Part shown: positions 33,484 through 42,368 of the stretch, one piece after another
Layout: every line of letters starts with the position of its first letter
Numbering within the stretch: the stretch's first letter is position 1
From: Candidatus Treponema caballi
Lineage (GTDB): Bacteria; Spirochaetota; Spirochaetia; Treponematales; Treponemataceae
Assembly: GCA_018066285.1 (NCBI GenBank)
Contig: JAGHRS010000052.1
Coordinates: 1-64,000, forward strand
Direction: 5' to 3'
Length of the DNA: 64,000 nucleotides
Program-made: the position numbers and the translations under genes
The notes under the pieces: model-generated
What the model was told of the DNA's origin: nothing
Database searches by the model: none
Seen by the model: only the letters and a program-made list of their open reading frames with translations

Positions 33484-34556
33484 TCAGGATTCCTAAAAAA
33501 GTCAGAGATCTTTTCCTGTTTATCCTCATCCTCTTTCTTTTCACACCGTGGAAGTTCCTTCAGGCCATCCTCATGTCCGTTCTGGTGTGCATTCTGCTTT
33601 CATACCTGTATTCATGGAGGCTTTTACAGAATCTGTCTGTAGAACGGACTCTGAAATCTGTATCGCTTGCAAAAAACGAATCGGTAAAAATCACCTTTAC
33701 GGTTAAGAATAACGGAATGCTTCCGGCCCTTGCCTGCTACATCCAGGATTATACAAACGAGCTTCTGGTCATCAACGGCCAGAACAGGCAGCTTTTAACG
33801 CTGAGAAGTCACGAGCTTGCTCCCATTTCCTATACGCTGATGGGAACTCACCGAGGTAAATACATGATAGGGCCGGTCACCATAAGAGTTGCAGATCCCC
33901 TCATGCTGTTTCCCGTTGAAATGAAACTTGATGCGCCTTGTGCCGTCACCGTCCGGCCTTCCCGCATTGAAGTGCCGGCAATCCCTAAACCCGGCTTTCC
34001 TCAGGGCGTTCTTAAGATTCAGAACATTGCGTATGAAGACGTTACCATGCGCCGCTCCCTTCGTGAATACAGAAGCGGCGATGAGCAGAAGAGAATCAAC
34101 TGGCGCGCGAGTGCCAGGCATACCGGCGCATCAGCCGCTTCTGGTCTGGCGTTGTTCACCAACGAATACGAGGCAACCTTTGACGCGCCGCTCTTCGTTT
34201 TCCTGAATCTTGCACTGGATGACTTCCCGCTCAAGCAGCGCTGGGAACAGGGCGAAAAAGCCATTGAAATTGCAGCCGCAGTCATTGAGAAGAGCAGTAT
34301 GCTCGGCCAGAAATGCGGCTTTGCGGCGTACGGTACAGACTTTCCATATCTTGCTCCGGCAAAAAATCAGGCAGGCGCCATCCTTGACCTGCTCGCCGTC
34401 ATACAGATGGCAGAAGGAAGCGTCTCAACAAATCCGTATGATGTATACAAGGCGAAACTGCCGTCAGGAACACGCTTTCTGGTTATAGACAGTTCCACCG
34501 TTGAAGATTACGACGCTGATTTTCCCAAAGGCGCCCTTGAAGGAGACCGTGTATGA
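33480..34556 (+). CDS. DUF58 domain protein
   Basis: A 358-residue protein with two N-terminal transmembrane helices (about 10-55) and a DUF58 domain whose signature LREYRSGDEQKRINWRASAR lies at about 190-210. DUF58 is a degenerate von Willebrand-type fold and is the standard partner of MoxR ATPases. Its start overlaps the MoxR stop by 4 nt and its stop overlaps the next ATG by 4 nt, so three proteins are made from one coupled transcript. Confidence 0.92.
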   Translation: MIRIPKKVRDLFLFILILFLFTPWKFLQAILMSVLVCILLSYLYSWRLLQNLSVERTLKSVSLAKNESVKITFTVKNNGMLPALACYIQDYTNELLVINGQNRQLLTLRSHELAPISYTLMGTHRGKYMIGPVTIRVADPLMLFPVEMKLDAPCAVTVRPSRIEVPAIPKPGFPQGVLKIQNIAYEDVTMRRSLREYRSGDEQKRINWRASARHTGASAASGLALFTNEYEATFDAPLFVFLNLALDDFPLKQRWEQGEKAIEIAAAVIEKSSMLGQKCGFAAYGTDFPYLAPAKNQAGAILDLLAVIQMAEGSVSTNPYDVYKAKLPSGTRFLVIDSSTVEDYDADFPKGALEGDRV

Positions 34557-35986
34557 ACAGAGCATTCCTTCAGAGAGTCCTGCACCGTATCTTCATTCTG
34601 TTTCTGTCACTGGCCGGTTCCTTTACGCTTGTTTTCTGCATCCGCGACGCACTGCCTGCGGGCTTCGTAAAGCCTCTTGGCATTACACTGCTTTTCATCA
34701 CCGGTCTGGATATCATCAGCATGATAGTGCATGATCTGTTCGTTTCGGAAAAAGCCAACGGATTCACGTATATCAGGTATGCGGTGTATCTGAACATCAT
34801 CCTGATTCTGCTCATCAAATTCTGCAAGCCGATTGTCTCAACCGGCCTTATTTGGATAGGCACAAACCTTGCGGTCGTACTGACATACCTGATAAAGCGG
34901 ATGTTCGACCTGTATGAAACGTTTTGCGAACACACAAACGGGATGGACGGGAAAGAGCTTTCATCTGACCTTACAGAAAACAACTGGTTTGTATCGGATT
35001 ACATAAACTATGCAAAAAAGCTGATTTTCTCGCTGTTTATCATATCCCTTGTCCTTTGTGCTTTTGTCCTTGTCCTGCATATTGTCGGACGGTCTGTATC
35101 CATTCCGCTGTATGTAAGCCTTGTCTGCTTCATTGTTGCCTATGTTGGACTCATCATCCTGCATACAGTTAATGATCACGAAACGTCTTTTGCTTTTCTG
35201 GGACACGCAGCCATTTTCAACTACAGAAAACATATCCTGCTTATCTGCATCCTCCTCTGCCTCATCAGCATGGGAGCCGGTATCATTCTTTCGTCAGACA
35301 CGCCGCTGCTCAGACCTGAGTATTTTGCCTGGCTGCTGAAAGGTTTCCCTCAGGATATATCACCGTCTGAATATACCGGATATAACTCTTCTTCTTCACC
35401 GATTGAGGAAGCGATTGACCTTACTGACGTCGGTAACTTACGGGAAGATTCGCCAATCATTAAGATTCTGCACTATTTCTTCATAGGTCTTGAGTATTGT
35501 GTCATTGCCGCTATTGTAATCGGCATCTTCATCTTCATGACAAACGCCTTCTTCGGCAAAAAGTGGAAGGATTTCTGGAAAGAAAGAAAACTGAGCAAGC
35601 TGATGAAAGCGGTGTGGATGAAACTGAAACAGCTTATTCATGACCTGCTTCACATGAAGTGGCAGAAACGTGTCTACAACACCGTGGAAGCGGCAAGTTT
35701 CCGTGATGCCATGAAGAGCCTGCTTTCCGGCGCGCGCAAGTCAAAAGAAAAGCGTGCGGAACTGGATGCCCTCACAAAGAAGTTCATGGAACTTGTCGAT
35801 TTCGCCGCTTCCAAAGGTGTCAGTTTCAAACCGCACATAGCCCCGCTGGAGTTCGCGCGCCTGCTGGAAAACGATGCTGCACTTACCGCAGGCCGGCTGT
35901 TTGAGCAGGCACTGTACGCGAAAGAGCTTCTCACCAAAGAAGAGCGCGCGCAGTTTGAAGAAAGCATTCAGACGGCGTGCAGATAA
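34553..35986 (+). CDS. Multi-span membrane protein with DUF4129-like tail
   Basis: A 477-residue protein with about eight transmembrane helices (1-340) and a cytoplasmic C-terminal segment containing FMELVDFAASKGVSFKPHIA, PLEFARLLENDAALTAG and LFEQALYAKELL. This resembles the DUF4129 tail found on transglutaminase-like proteins in MoxR-DUF58 operons. The transglutaminase domain itself is not present. It is the third gene of the coupled operon and is followed by a strong terminator. Confidence 0.8.
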   Translation: MNRAFLQRVLHRIFILFLSLAGSFTLVFCIRDALPAGFVKPLGITLLFITGLDIISMIVHDLFVSEKANGFTYIRYAVYLNIILILLIKFCKPIVSTGLIWIGTNLAVVLTYLIKRMFDLYETFCEHTNGMDGKELSSDLTENNWFVSDYINYAKKLIFSLFIISLVLCAFVLVLHIVGRSVSIPLYVSLVCFIVAYVGLIILHTVNDHETSFAFLGHAAIFNYRKHILLICILLCLISMGAGIILSSDTPLLRPEYFAWLLKGFPQDISPSEYTGYNSSSSPIEEAIDLTDVGNLREDSPIIKILHYFFIGLEYCVIAAIVIGIFIFMTNAFFGKKWKDFWKERKLSKLMKAVWMKLKQLIHDLLHMKWQKRVYNTVEAASFRDAMKSLLSGARKSKEKRAELDALTKKFMELVDFAASKGVSFKPHIAPLEFARLLENDAALTAGRLFEQALYAKELLTKEERAQFEESIQTACR

Positions 35987-36021
35987 AAGAGAAGGGCGCT
36001 GTGAAAGCGCCCTTCTCTTTT
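35985..36021. terminator. Strong bidirectional terminator
   Basis: A perfect 15-bp stem (35985-35999 and 36007-36021, starting AAAAGAGAAGGGCGC) with a 7-nt loop and an A-run/T-run at the ends. It separates the MoxR operon from the convergent mnmG and overlaps both stop codons. Confidence 0.93.
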
Positions 36022-37981
36022 ATCTCAGATATACCATGAGCAGCATGACGTCGCTCGTGCGGATGCCGGATATGCGGCTTGCCTGACCGAGCGTAACCGG
36101 CCTGATTTTCTCAAGCTTCAGACGACTCTCGGCAGAAAGGCCAGGGATGGCGCCGTAGTCAAAGTGTTCGGGGATATGCGCGTTCTCCATCTTCTTCATC
36201 TTTTCGACGCGCTTATCCTGCTTTTCTATGTAGTGCTCGTACTTGTAGTCAATCTGCGCAGCATTCCAGTACGCTTCCCTGTAGCCGGGGTTTTCGGCGT
36301 GCGGCTTTTTCTTAAGCAGCGCAAGAATCTCGTCGCGTGCGGCAACTTTCTCGCGCACCTTATCAAGCTGAGCCTGCGTCTTAAGGCCGACGGCGAATCC
36401 CTTTTCAATAAGGCGCTCATCAGCTGTGTCGTGACGCAGGTTCAGGCGGTACTCGGCGCGCGCGGTGAACATGCGGTACGGCTCTTTGGTGCCAAGCGTC
36501 ACAAGATCGTCGATAAGAACGCCGATGTACGCTTCGCTCCGTCCCAGGATAAGCGGCTCGTAGCGCGGAATGTCGTGCAGGCGGTCAGCGCTGCAAGAAT
36601 ATGTCTTGCCGTCAGCTGAGCTTTCAGCAGTCATGCGCGGACCGCACGCCTCAATATGGGCGCGGCAGTACAGGCCTGCGTTTATGCCGGCAACAAGGCC
36701 CTGCCCCGCAGCTTCCTCGTAGCCGGAAGTTCCGTTAATCTGGCCTGCATTAAAGAGCCCGGCTACAAGCTTCGTTTCAAGTGACGGATAGAGCTGTGTC
36801 GGCTCAACATAATCGTATTCGACAGCATAACCAGGCCGGGCGACGACAGCGTGCGCAAAGCCGGGCAGCGTGCGGAGAAAGCGGTCCTGCACTTCTTCAG
36901 GCAGCGAAGACGAGAAGCCGTTCAGGTAGACTTCTTCAGTTTCAAGGCCCTCCGGCTCAATGAAAAGCTGGTGCCGCTCGCGTTCCTTGAAGCGCATGAC
37001 CTTATCCTCAATTGACGGACAGTAGCGCGGACCAACGCCGCTTATCTTGCCTGAGTACAGCGGGGAAAGCCCGATGTTCTCACGGATTATTTTATGCGTT
37101 TCTTCGTTCGTGTACACAAGATGGCACGGCACCATAGGGCGGTCAATTGTCTCGTCGTCAAACGAGAACGGAATGACGTCATCATCGCCAGGCTGCAGCT
37201 CGAGCGTAGAAAAGTCAATTGAGTGACGAAGGACGCGTGGCGGTGTTCCCGTCTTTAAGCGGCCTGTCGTAAAGCCGATGCGGTTGAGCGCCGCGGTAAG
37301 GCCGAATGCGCCTGCTTCACCGAGACGGCCACATGGGGCGTCGTATGCGCCAATGAAAATGCGTCCGCCAAGGAATGTGCCCGTCGTAAGGATTGCCGCC
37401 CTGACCGGAACACGCCGGCCACGCTCAGTAATGACGGCGGTCAGTTTCTGCCGCATCGCGACGCCATCTGCATTCACGCTGACTTTCTCGCAGTCAACGC
37501 GGTGCTCGCCTGGAATTGAGCCTTCCTCAGCCTGAGAGCCCGCGCCTTTTGGAAGCGGGTCAGAACTCATCACCGTTTCAAGGTCGACAACGGTGTCCTG
37601 CAGCGTATACAGGTTGTCTGTCTGCTCGAGCGTCTGACGGGCAAGCCGTGAGTAGAGCAGCTTGTCCGCCTGGCTTCTTGGAGCCTGCACGGCCGGGCCG
37701 CGGCTTCTGTTAAGCAGGCGGAACTGAATCATGCTTTTGTCGATGAGTTTTGCCATCTCACCGCCGAGTGCATCTATTTCGCGGACGATGTTGCCCTTTG
37801 CAATGCCTCCGATTGACGGATTGCAGGACATGCGGCCGATTGAGTCTATGGTCTGTGTGATGAGGATAGTCTTAAGGCCCATGCGGGCACAGGCGAGCGA
37901 CGCTTCAATGCCGGCGTGGCCGCCGCCTACGACAGCGACGTCAAAGCTGTCATGGTATCCGGTATAAGTAACATCAATCAT
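36020..37981 (-). CDS. mnmG: tRNA uridine-5-carboxymethylaminomethyl(34) synthesis enzyme MnmG (GidA)
   Basis: A 653-residue FAD enzyme that, with MnmE, modifies U34 of tRNAs reading split codon boxes. The dinucleotide fold VAVVGGGHAGIEASLACARM (residues 14-33), CNPSIGGIAKGNIVREIDA, ILTTGTFLGGRIFIGAYDA, FNAGQINGTSGYEEAAGQGL and the C-terminal helical domain ending IRTSDVMLLMVYL are all present. It is about 25 residues longer than E. coli MnmG. The extra sequence is a Ser/Pro/Gly-rich stretch (MSSDPLPKGAGSQAEEGSIP) before LTAVITERG. GGAGG lies 9 nt before the ATG. Confidence 0.96.
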   Translation of the reverse strand: MIDVTYTGYHDSFDVAVVGGGHAGIEASLACARMGLKTILITQTIDSIGRMSCNPSIGGIAKGNIVREIDALGGEMAKLIDKSMIQFRLLNRSRGPAVQAPRSQADKLLYSRLARQTLEQTDNLYTLQDTVVDLETVMSSDPLPKGAGSQAEEGSIPGEHRVDCEKVSVNADGVAMRQKLTAVITERGRRVPVRAAILTTGTFLGGRIFIGAYDAPCGRLGEAGAFGLTAALNRIGFTTGRLKTGTPPRVLRHSIDFSTLELQPGDDDVIPFSFDDETIDRPMVPCHLVYTNEETHKIIRENIGLSPLYSGKISGVGPRYCPSIEDKVMRFKERERHQLFIEPEGLETEEVYLNGFSSSLPEEVQDRFLRTLPGFAHAVVARPGYAVEYDYVEPTQLYPSLETKLVAGLFNAGQINGTSGYEEAAGQGLVAGINAGLYCRAHIEACGPRMTAESSADGKTYSCSADRLHDIPRYEPLILGRSEAYIGVLIDDLVTLGTKEPYRMFTARAEYRLNLRHDTADERLIEKGFAVGLKTQAQLDKVREKVAARDEILALLKKKPHAENPGYREAYWNAAQIDYKYEHYIEKQDKRVEKMKKMENAHIPEHFDYGAIPGLSAESRLKLEKIRPVTLGQASRISGIRTSDVMLLMVYLR

Positions 37982-38010
37982 TAAAAAAAGCCTCCATGGG
38001 CTGTAAAAGA

Positions 38011-38928
38011 CTACAGTTTGCCCAACTCGAACGGTGTTTCCTGGTAAACGTAATAGTTCAGCCAGTTCGAATAGAATAAGTGGGCGATGCTGCGCCAGGT
38101 TGAGCGCGGGCGCATGGATGGGTTGTCATCGGGGAAGTAGTGCTTTGGCATATCCACGTTGTCCATGCCTTTTTTAAGGTCACGGCGGTATTCTCCTTCG
38201 AGCGTGTCCGTGTCGTACTCAAGGTGTCCCGTCATGAAAATCTGACGGTTGTTGTTTGACTTTACGAGAAGGACGCCTGACTCATCAGATTCTGCAAGAA
38301 TGGTAAGCTCATCATGCTTTTTTACGTCTTCACTGTGGATTTCTGTGTGGCGTGACTGCGGACACGGGAATAAATCGTCAAAGCCACGGAGAAGCGGTTC
38401 TGCAACGGTCGTCTTGTAGTTGGTGAAAATGCCCGACAGCTTCTTTTCAAGACAGTACTTGGGAATACCGTAGTGGTGGTACAGACCAGCCTGAGCACCC
38501 CAGCAGATGTAAAGCGTACAGAAAACGTTCCTGTTTGCGTAATCCATAATCTGGCACAGTTCATTCCAGTAGTCTACATCCTCAAACGGAATCTGCTCTA
38601 CAGGAGCTCCCGTGATGATCATGCCGTCGAAACGCTGCTTGAGGACTTCATCCGTAGTAATGTAGAAGCGTTCAAGATGCTCGCGTCCGGTATTTTTTGA
38701 TTCATGACTTGCCATGTGTACAAGGGAAATCTCAATCTGAAGCGGCGTGTTTCCGAGAAGGCGGAGAAGCTGCGTTTCCGTTGCAATTTTTGTAGGCATC
38801 AGGTTTACAATGGCAATCTTGAGCGGACGGATATCCTGGATGGCAGCACGCTGTTCTGTCATGACGAAGATGTTCTCATTTTCAAGCACCTCACGTGCCG
38901 GTAAATCTGACTGAATCTTTATTGGCAT
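38011..38928 (-). CDS. metA: Homoserine O-acetyltransferase (MetA type)
   Basis: A 305-residue enzyme that acylates homoserine, the first committed step of methionine synthesis. Starting at MPIKIQ (38928) places Cys142 in [16 protein letters not shown] as the nucleophile. Residue 111, in [10 protein letters not shown], is then Glu. In this family Glu111 goes with acetyl-CoA use and Gly111 (E. coli) with succinyl-CoA, so acetylation is predicted. The exact numbering supports this start over the ATG at 38952. It diverges from the hydrolase gene at 38976. No riboswitch fits the short gap. Confidence 0.93.
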   Translation of the reverse strand: MPIKIQSDLPAREVLENENIFVMTEQRAAIQDIRPLKIAIVNLMPTKIATETQLLRLLGNTPLQIEISLVHMASHESKNTGREHLERFYITTDEVLKQRFDGMIITGAPVEQIPFEDVDYWNELCQIMDYANRNVFCTLYICWGAQAGLYHHYGIPKYCLEKKLSGIFTNYKTTVAEPLLRGFDDLFPCPQSRHTEIHSEDVKKHDELTILAESDESGVLLVKSNNNRQIFMTGHLEYDTDTLEGEYRRDLKKGMDNVDMPKHYFPDDNPSMRPRSTWRSIAHLFYSNWLNYYVYQETPFELGKL

Positions 38929-38975
38929 GTGAGAAAATATAGCATGTTTCACTTATATTTGCTATACTTAGGGAT

Positions 38976-39917
38976 ATGACAAACGACAGGCGCAGCGCAG
39001 TCAAAAAGCTCAAAACTCTTGTTTATACACCAAAATCAGAAACTGAAAGTTTCAGACGGCGCATCGAGGACTCTTTCACAAACGTTTTTCTCCCCAATCA
39101 CGTAGAAAAGACGGAAATTGACGCTGAAGGCATAGTCAGCGACATGCTCACGCCACAAGTCTATGCAACAGACAGAATCATTCTCTACATTCACGGCGGA
39201 TCTTTCGTTGGTGGCAGCCGCGCTTCCTGGCGCAACTTCTGCGCATCCCTTGCAAACACGTCAAACACGCGCGTAGTCGTTCCTGAGTTCCGTCTGGCGC
39301 CTAAATACGCGTATCCGGCAGCTCTTGATGACGCAAAGAAAGTCCTTAAGTACCTGTACCAGGATGGCGTTCAGATTACCATTGCAGCAGATGGTTCAGG
39401 CGCTTCCATTGCACTTGCGCTTGTTTTCTGCCTGAAAGGTGAAGCGCGCAAAAAGATAGACAATATCGTCCTGCTTTCACCATGGCTCAACCTGTCAGGA
39501 TCTGCATCAATCCTTCACATGAAGAAATGCCGGGATGAAATTCTTTCACCAGAAGCAGTCCGCCACTGCAGCAACATGTACACGTACGAGTCAAATCAGG
39601 TGAATCCGCTTGTCTCTCCGCTCTGCGCACAGCCTCAGATGTTTGAGGATTTTCCGGAAGTCTACATCCAGATGGGTGAAAAGGAAGCGCTTAAAGAAGA
39701 CGCGGAAAAGTTCTGTGCGCTGCTTAAGGAAGCGGACGTTCCGCACATCCTTGATGTCTGGCCGGATATGATGTTCATGTTCCAGATGGCTGATGAATAC
39801 ATCAAGGAAGCACATCTTGCAGTCATCAAACTGGGTAAGTACGTTCAGGATTTCAAGCAGCGCAAGCGGAAAGAGTCAGAAGAACAGGATATACAGGATA
39901 ACCAGGAATCAATATGA
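38976..39917 (+). CDS. Alpha/beta hydrolase of the HSL family, catalytic residues apparently lost
   Basis: A 313-residue protein with the hormone-sensitive-lipase layout: LYIHGGSFVGGSRASW (HGG oxyanion motif) and FRLAPKYAYPAALDDA. The expected nucleophile motif GDSAGG reads ADGSGA, with glycine at the serine position. The expected catalytic histidine before the last helix (usually GxxHxF) reads PDMMFMF. The acid segment (GEKEALKEDAE) remains. It may be a non-catalytic relative. A charged tail ends the protein. It is coupled to the U32 gene by ATGA overlap. TATACT ends 7 nt before its ATG. Confidence 0.82.
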   Translation: MTNDRRSAVKKLKTLVYTPKSETESFRRRIEDSFTNVFLPNHVEKTEIDAEGIVSDMLTPQVYATDRIILYIHGGSFVGGSRASWRNFCASLANTSNTRVVVPEFRLAPKYAYPAALDDAKKVLKYLYQDGVQITIAADGSGASIALALVFCLKGEARKKIDNIVLLSPWLNLSGSASILHMKKCRDEILSPEAVRHCSNMYTYESNQVNPLVSPLCAQPQMFEDFPEVYIQMGEKEALKEDAEKFCALLKEADVPHILDVWPDMMFMFQMADEYIKEAHLAVIKLGKYVQDFKQRKRKESEEQDIQDNQESI

Positions 39918-41371
39918 TGGAATTGCTCGCCCCAGCCGGCAACATTGAGAAGCTGAAGTATGCTTACGCGTACGGAGCAGATGCTGCATACATCGGCTTG
40001 AAAAAGTTCTCGCTCAGAATCAAGGCAGATAACTTTTACGAAGACGAATACAAACAGATAATCGAGCTTAAAAAGCAGTATCCGGGACGCCGCCTTCACT
40101 GCGCACTCAACATCAGCTTCCACAACAAGGATATAGACAACTTCCTTTCAGAAATAGACTACTTCAAGGCGTACCCCATCGACGCGTTCATCGTGCAGGA
40201 CATCGGCATCGTACCAATTCTGCAGAAGCACTTCCCTGATGTTGCGCTTCACGTCAGTACCCAGGCAAACTGCATCAACCGCGAGGCTGTAAAAATGTAC
40301 AAGTCTCTGGGCTTTTCGCGTGTCGTACTTGGCCGCGAGGCAAGCCTTGCTGAAATACGCGAGATAAAGGACGCTGTTCCTGACATGGAACTTGAAGCAT
40401 TCGCTCACGGCGCCATGTGCATCTCGTACTCAGGCCGCTGCCTCATGAGCGCGTACCTGACCGGTCGCAGCGCCAACAGCGGATTCTGCTCACACAGCTG
40501 CCGCTGGAACTTCAAGCTTGATGAAGCACCAAGCGCCAAAGACCTGGCAGAAAGCGGCCGCCTGTACCTGACTGAGCAGCAGCGCCCGGATGAGCACTTT
40601 CCCGTGTACGAAGGCGAAGACTTTACCGCCATCCTTTCATCAAAAGACCTGTGCATGGTAGACCATCTTGCAGACATGAAAGCAGCCGGCATCGACTCGC
40701 TTAAAATAGAAGGCCGCATGAAGAGCCTGTACTACGTCGCCATGACAACGCGCGCATACAGGAAAGCGCTCGACGCCCTTGAAGGCAGAATCAGCGACGC
40801 AGAAGCAGCTCCGTACGTGGCAGAGCTCTACAAAGCCGCCCACCGCGAGTTTGCCACAGGCTTCTTCTACAACCATGAAGACGCTGACAAGACAACTTCT
40901 GGCGAATCATTCAGTGAGTTTGAGCTTGCCGCTACCGTAGGCGCCCCTCTCTCTGACGAAGAGACCGCAGCCATTGTTGAAAAAGGGGCGGCGACACGCG
41001 CTGCTTTCGATGCCATGATGGCATCCCTTCACCCGGACGCGCTCACCGCAAAAAAGAAAGACCTTGCCGACCATCCAGAAAAAGAGCCTTTCCCACTTCC
41101 GAAAGCAGATTGCACGGGCGAGGCAGCAAAAGCGCACCTGTTCCGCTTTGACCCGCTCAACCGCATAGAAGCTGAAACATTTGTTGAATACGTGGGCCCT
41201 GACTGCACCGGCATTCAGGACACGACATTCCGCTTTGTAGACCCGGAGACAGGCTGCTTTGTGCCATGGACAGGCCACGACCACGGCTATCTGCTCTGGA
41301 CAGACAAACCAATCAGCGACGGTTTCATTGTGCGGATAAAGTCTGTTCCGCAGCCAAACAGGGGAAGATAA
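39914..41371 (+). CDS. Peptidase U32 family protein (tRNA hydroxylation type)
   Basis: A 485-residue protein. MELLAPAGNIEKLKYAYAYG, ADAAYIGLKKFSLRIKA, LGREASLAEIREIK and the signature EAFAHGAMCISYSGRCLMSA are typical of U32 proteins, with cysteines SGFCSHSCRW that may hold an iron-sulfur cluster. Members such as TrhP and RlhA take part in prephenate-dependent 5-hydroxylation of tRNA or rRNA rather than in proteolysis. Which RNA is modified cannot be read here. The ATG overlaps the hydrolase stop by 4 nt. The last 100 residues form the variable C-terminal beta domain. Confidence 0.92.
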   Translation: MMELLAPAGNIEKLKYAYAYGADAAYIGLKKFSLRIKADNFYEDEYKQIIELKKQYPGRRLHCALNISFHNKDIDNFLSEIDYFKAYPIDAFIVQDIGIVPILQKHFPDVALHVSTQANCINREAVKMYKSLGFSRVVLGREASLAEIREIKDAVPDMELEAFAHGAMCISYSGRCLMSAYLTGRSANSGFCSHSCRWNFKLDEAPSAKDLAESGRLYLTEQQRPDEHFPVYEGEDFTAILSSKDLCMVDHLADMKAAGIDSLKIEGRMKSLYYVAMTTRAYRKALDALEGRISDAEAAPYVAELYKAAHREFATGFFYNHEDADKTTSGESFSEFELAATVGAPLSDEETAAIVEKGAATRAAFDAMMASLHPDALTAKKKDLADHPEKEPFPLPKADCTGEAAKAHLFRFDPLNRIEAETFVEYVGPDCTGIQDTTFRFVDPETGCFVPWTGHDHGYLLWTDKPISDGFIVRIKSVPQPNRGR

Positions 41372-41402
41372 AAAAAAGAGAAGCAGAAGCTTCTCTTTTT
41401 TT
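41371..41402. terminator. Bidirectional terminator
   Basis: The stem AAAAAAAGAGAAGC/GCTTCTCTTTTTTT with an AGAA loop (41385-41388) lies between the U32 gene and the convergent PilZ gene, and serves both strands. Confidence 0.92.
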
Positions 41403-41414
41403 ATGAGCCACGCA

Positions 41415-42341
41415 TTAGTGAGCGGCGGTTATATCGGTGTAATGCAGACCTGATTTATTGTCATCATCAGCGTAAAAGTCATCATCAGTGCATTCTTCAA
41501 GATCAGCAAGCGCCTCAACCTTCTCAGCCTCATCCGGCACGCGGGTATAATCAGTCGGATCAAGTCCGCCACGTACGCAGATGGCTGTTGCCACTTTCTG
41601 CAGCTGAATGGCAGAATACGCCTTTATGTTTTTCTTCAGGTTCCAGGAATTGCCCTTGCTCGCAAACAGCATGACAAGCGTAACAGACAGATTCGTCGGT
41701 TTCAGTGCATACAGAACGGCGGTACAGGGAAGTATCATCTGACCAAGGATGAGCTTTCCCTGAAGGACGGAATTGACCGTGAAGTGTGATTCATCTAATC
41801 CGACAGCATCACAGGCAAAGCCGCACGAACTTATGTCCTTGATGGGAAGCGACATCTGCTTGCTGTTCGTCATGAAAGAGAACTTTGCATCTGCTCCATG
41901 CGGAATGGAAACACGCACATACTGACGGCGGCCCTTAACTTCATTCAGCTCAAGGACGCCTGCAATTGCAGAACGGATTTCTTCCCTGTTGTTGCACCGC
42001 GGAAGATATCCGGCCGCAAGCTTAACGTTCAGCAGGAAGTTCTTCTGAACGGTACCTGTCTTACGCGAAATGACGCCGATAAGAACGTTCTTAAACTCAG
42101 GATTCTGCTCAATGGAAAGGATGAGATGAAGATACTCATCTTCAGTCATGCCGGAATCAATATCGAAAAAGCAGATGCTGTCAGGGAACTGTCTCAGAAG
42201 CGATTTTGCATAGCGGGGTTCTTCAGTGTAATAGACTTCGTATTCCATCTCCAGCAGGTCTGGAATAATCTGTGTTTTGAGGATATATCCGGGATTGATG
42301 AAAAGGACCTTACGGCCAAATGCTGGACTCCACTCTCCCAT
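41415..42341 (-). CDS. PilZ-domain cyclic-di-GMP receptor with receiver-like N-terminus
   Basis: A 308-residue protein. Residues 1-125 look like a divergent response-regulator fold (KVLFINPGYILKTQIIPDLL, SICFFDIDSGM with an Asp at the phospho-acceptor region). A PilZ domain follows, with RRQYVRVSIP near 137 (RxxxR) and IKDISSCGFACD near 170 (DxSxxG), the two cyclic-di-GMP binding motifs. The tail is acidic (CTDDDFYADDDNKSG). It is a paralogue of the next gene upstream (42369-43241). GAGGAG precedes the ATG. Confidence 0.88.
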   Translation of the reverse strand: MGEWSPAFGRKVLFINPGYILKTQIIPDLLEMEYEVYYTEEPRYAKSLLRQFPDSICFFDIDSGMTEDEYLHLILSIEQNPEFKNVLIGVISRKTGTVQKNFLLNVKLAAGYLPRCNNREEIRSAIAGVLELNEVKGRRQYVRVSIPHGADAKFSFMTNSKQMSLPIKDISSCGFACDAVGLDESHFTVNSVLQGKLILGQMILPCTAVLYALKPTNLSVTLVMLFASKGNSWNLKKNIKAYSAIQLQKVATAICVRGGLDPTDYTRVPDEAEKVEALADLEECTDDDFYADDDNKSGLHYTDITAAH

Positions 42342-42368
42342 ATACCGCTCCTCATCCCATCCGTTGAA

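Noticed and set aside
37982-38010. Terminator hairpin after metA
   Set aside because: Only a 4-bp AGCC/GGCT stem can form. The GGAGG there is better explained as the Shine-Dalgarno of mnmG.
38929-38975. SAM riboswitch in front of metA
   Set aside because: The intergenic region between the divergent genes is under 50 nt, too short for any SAM riboswitch class.
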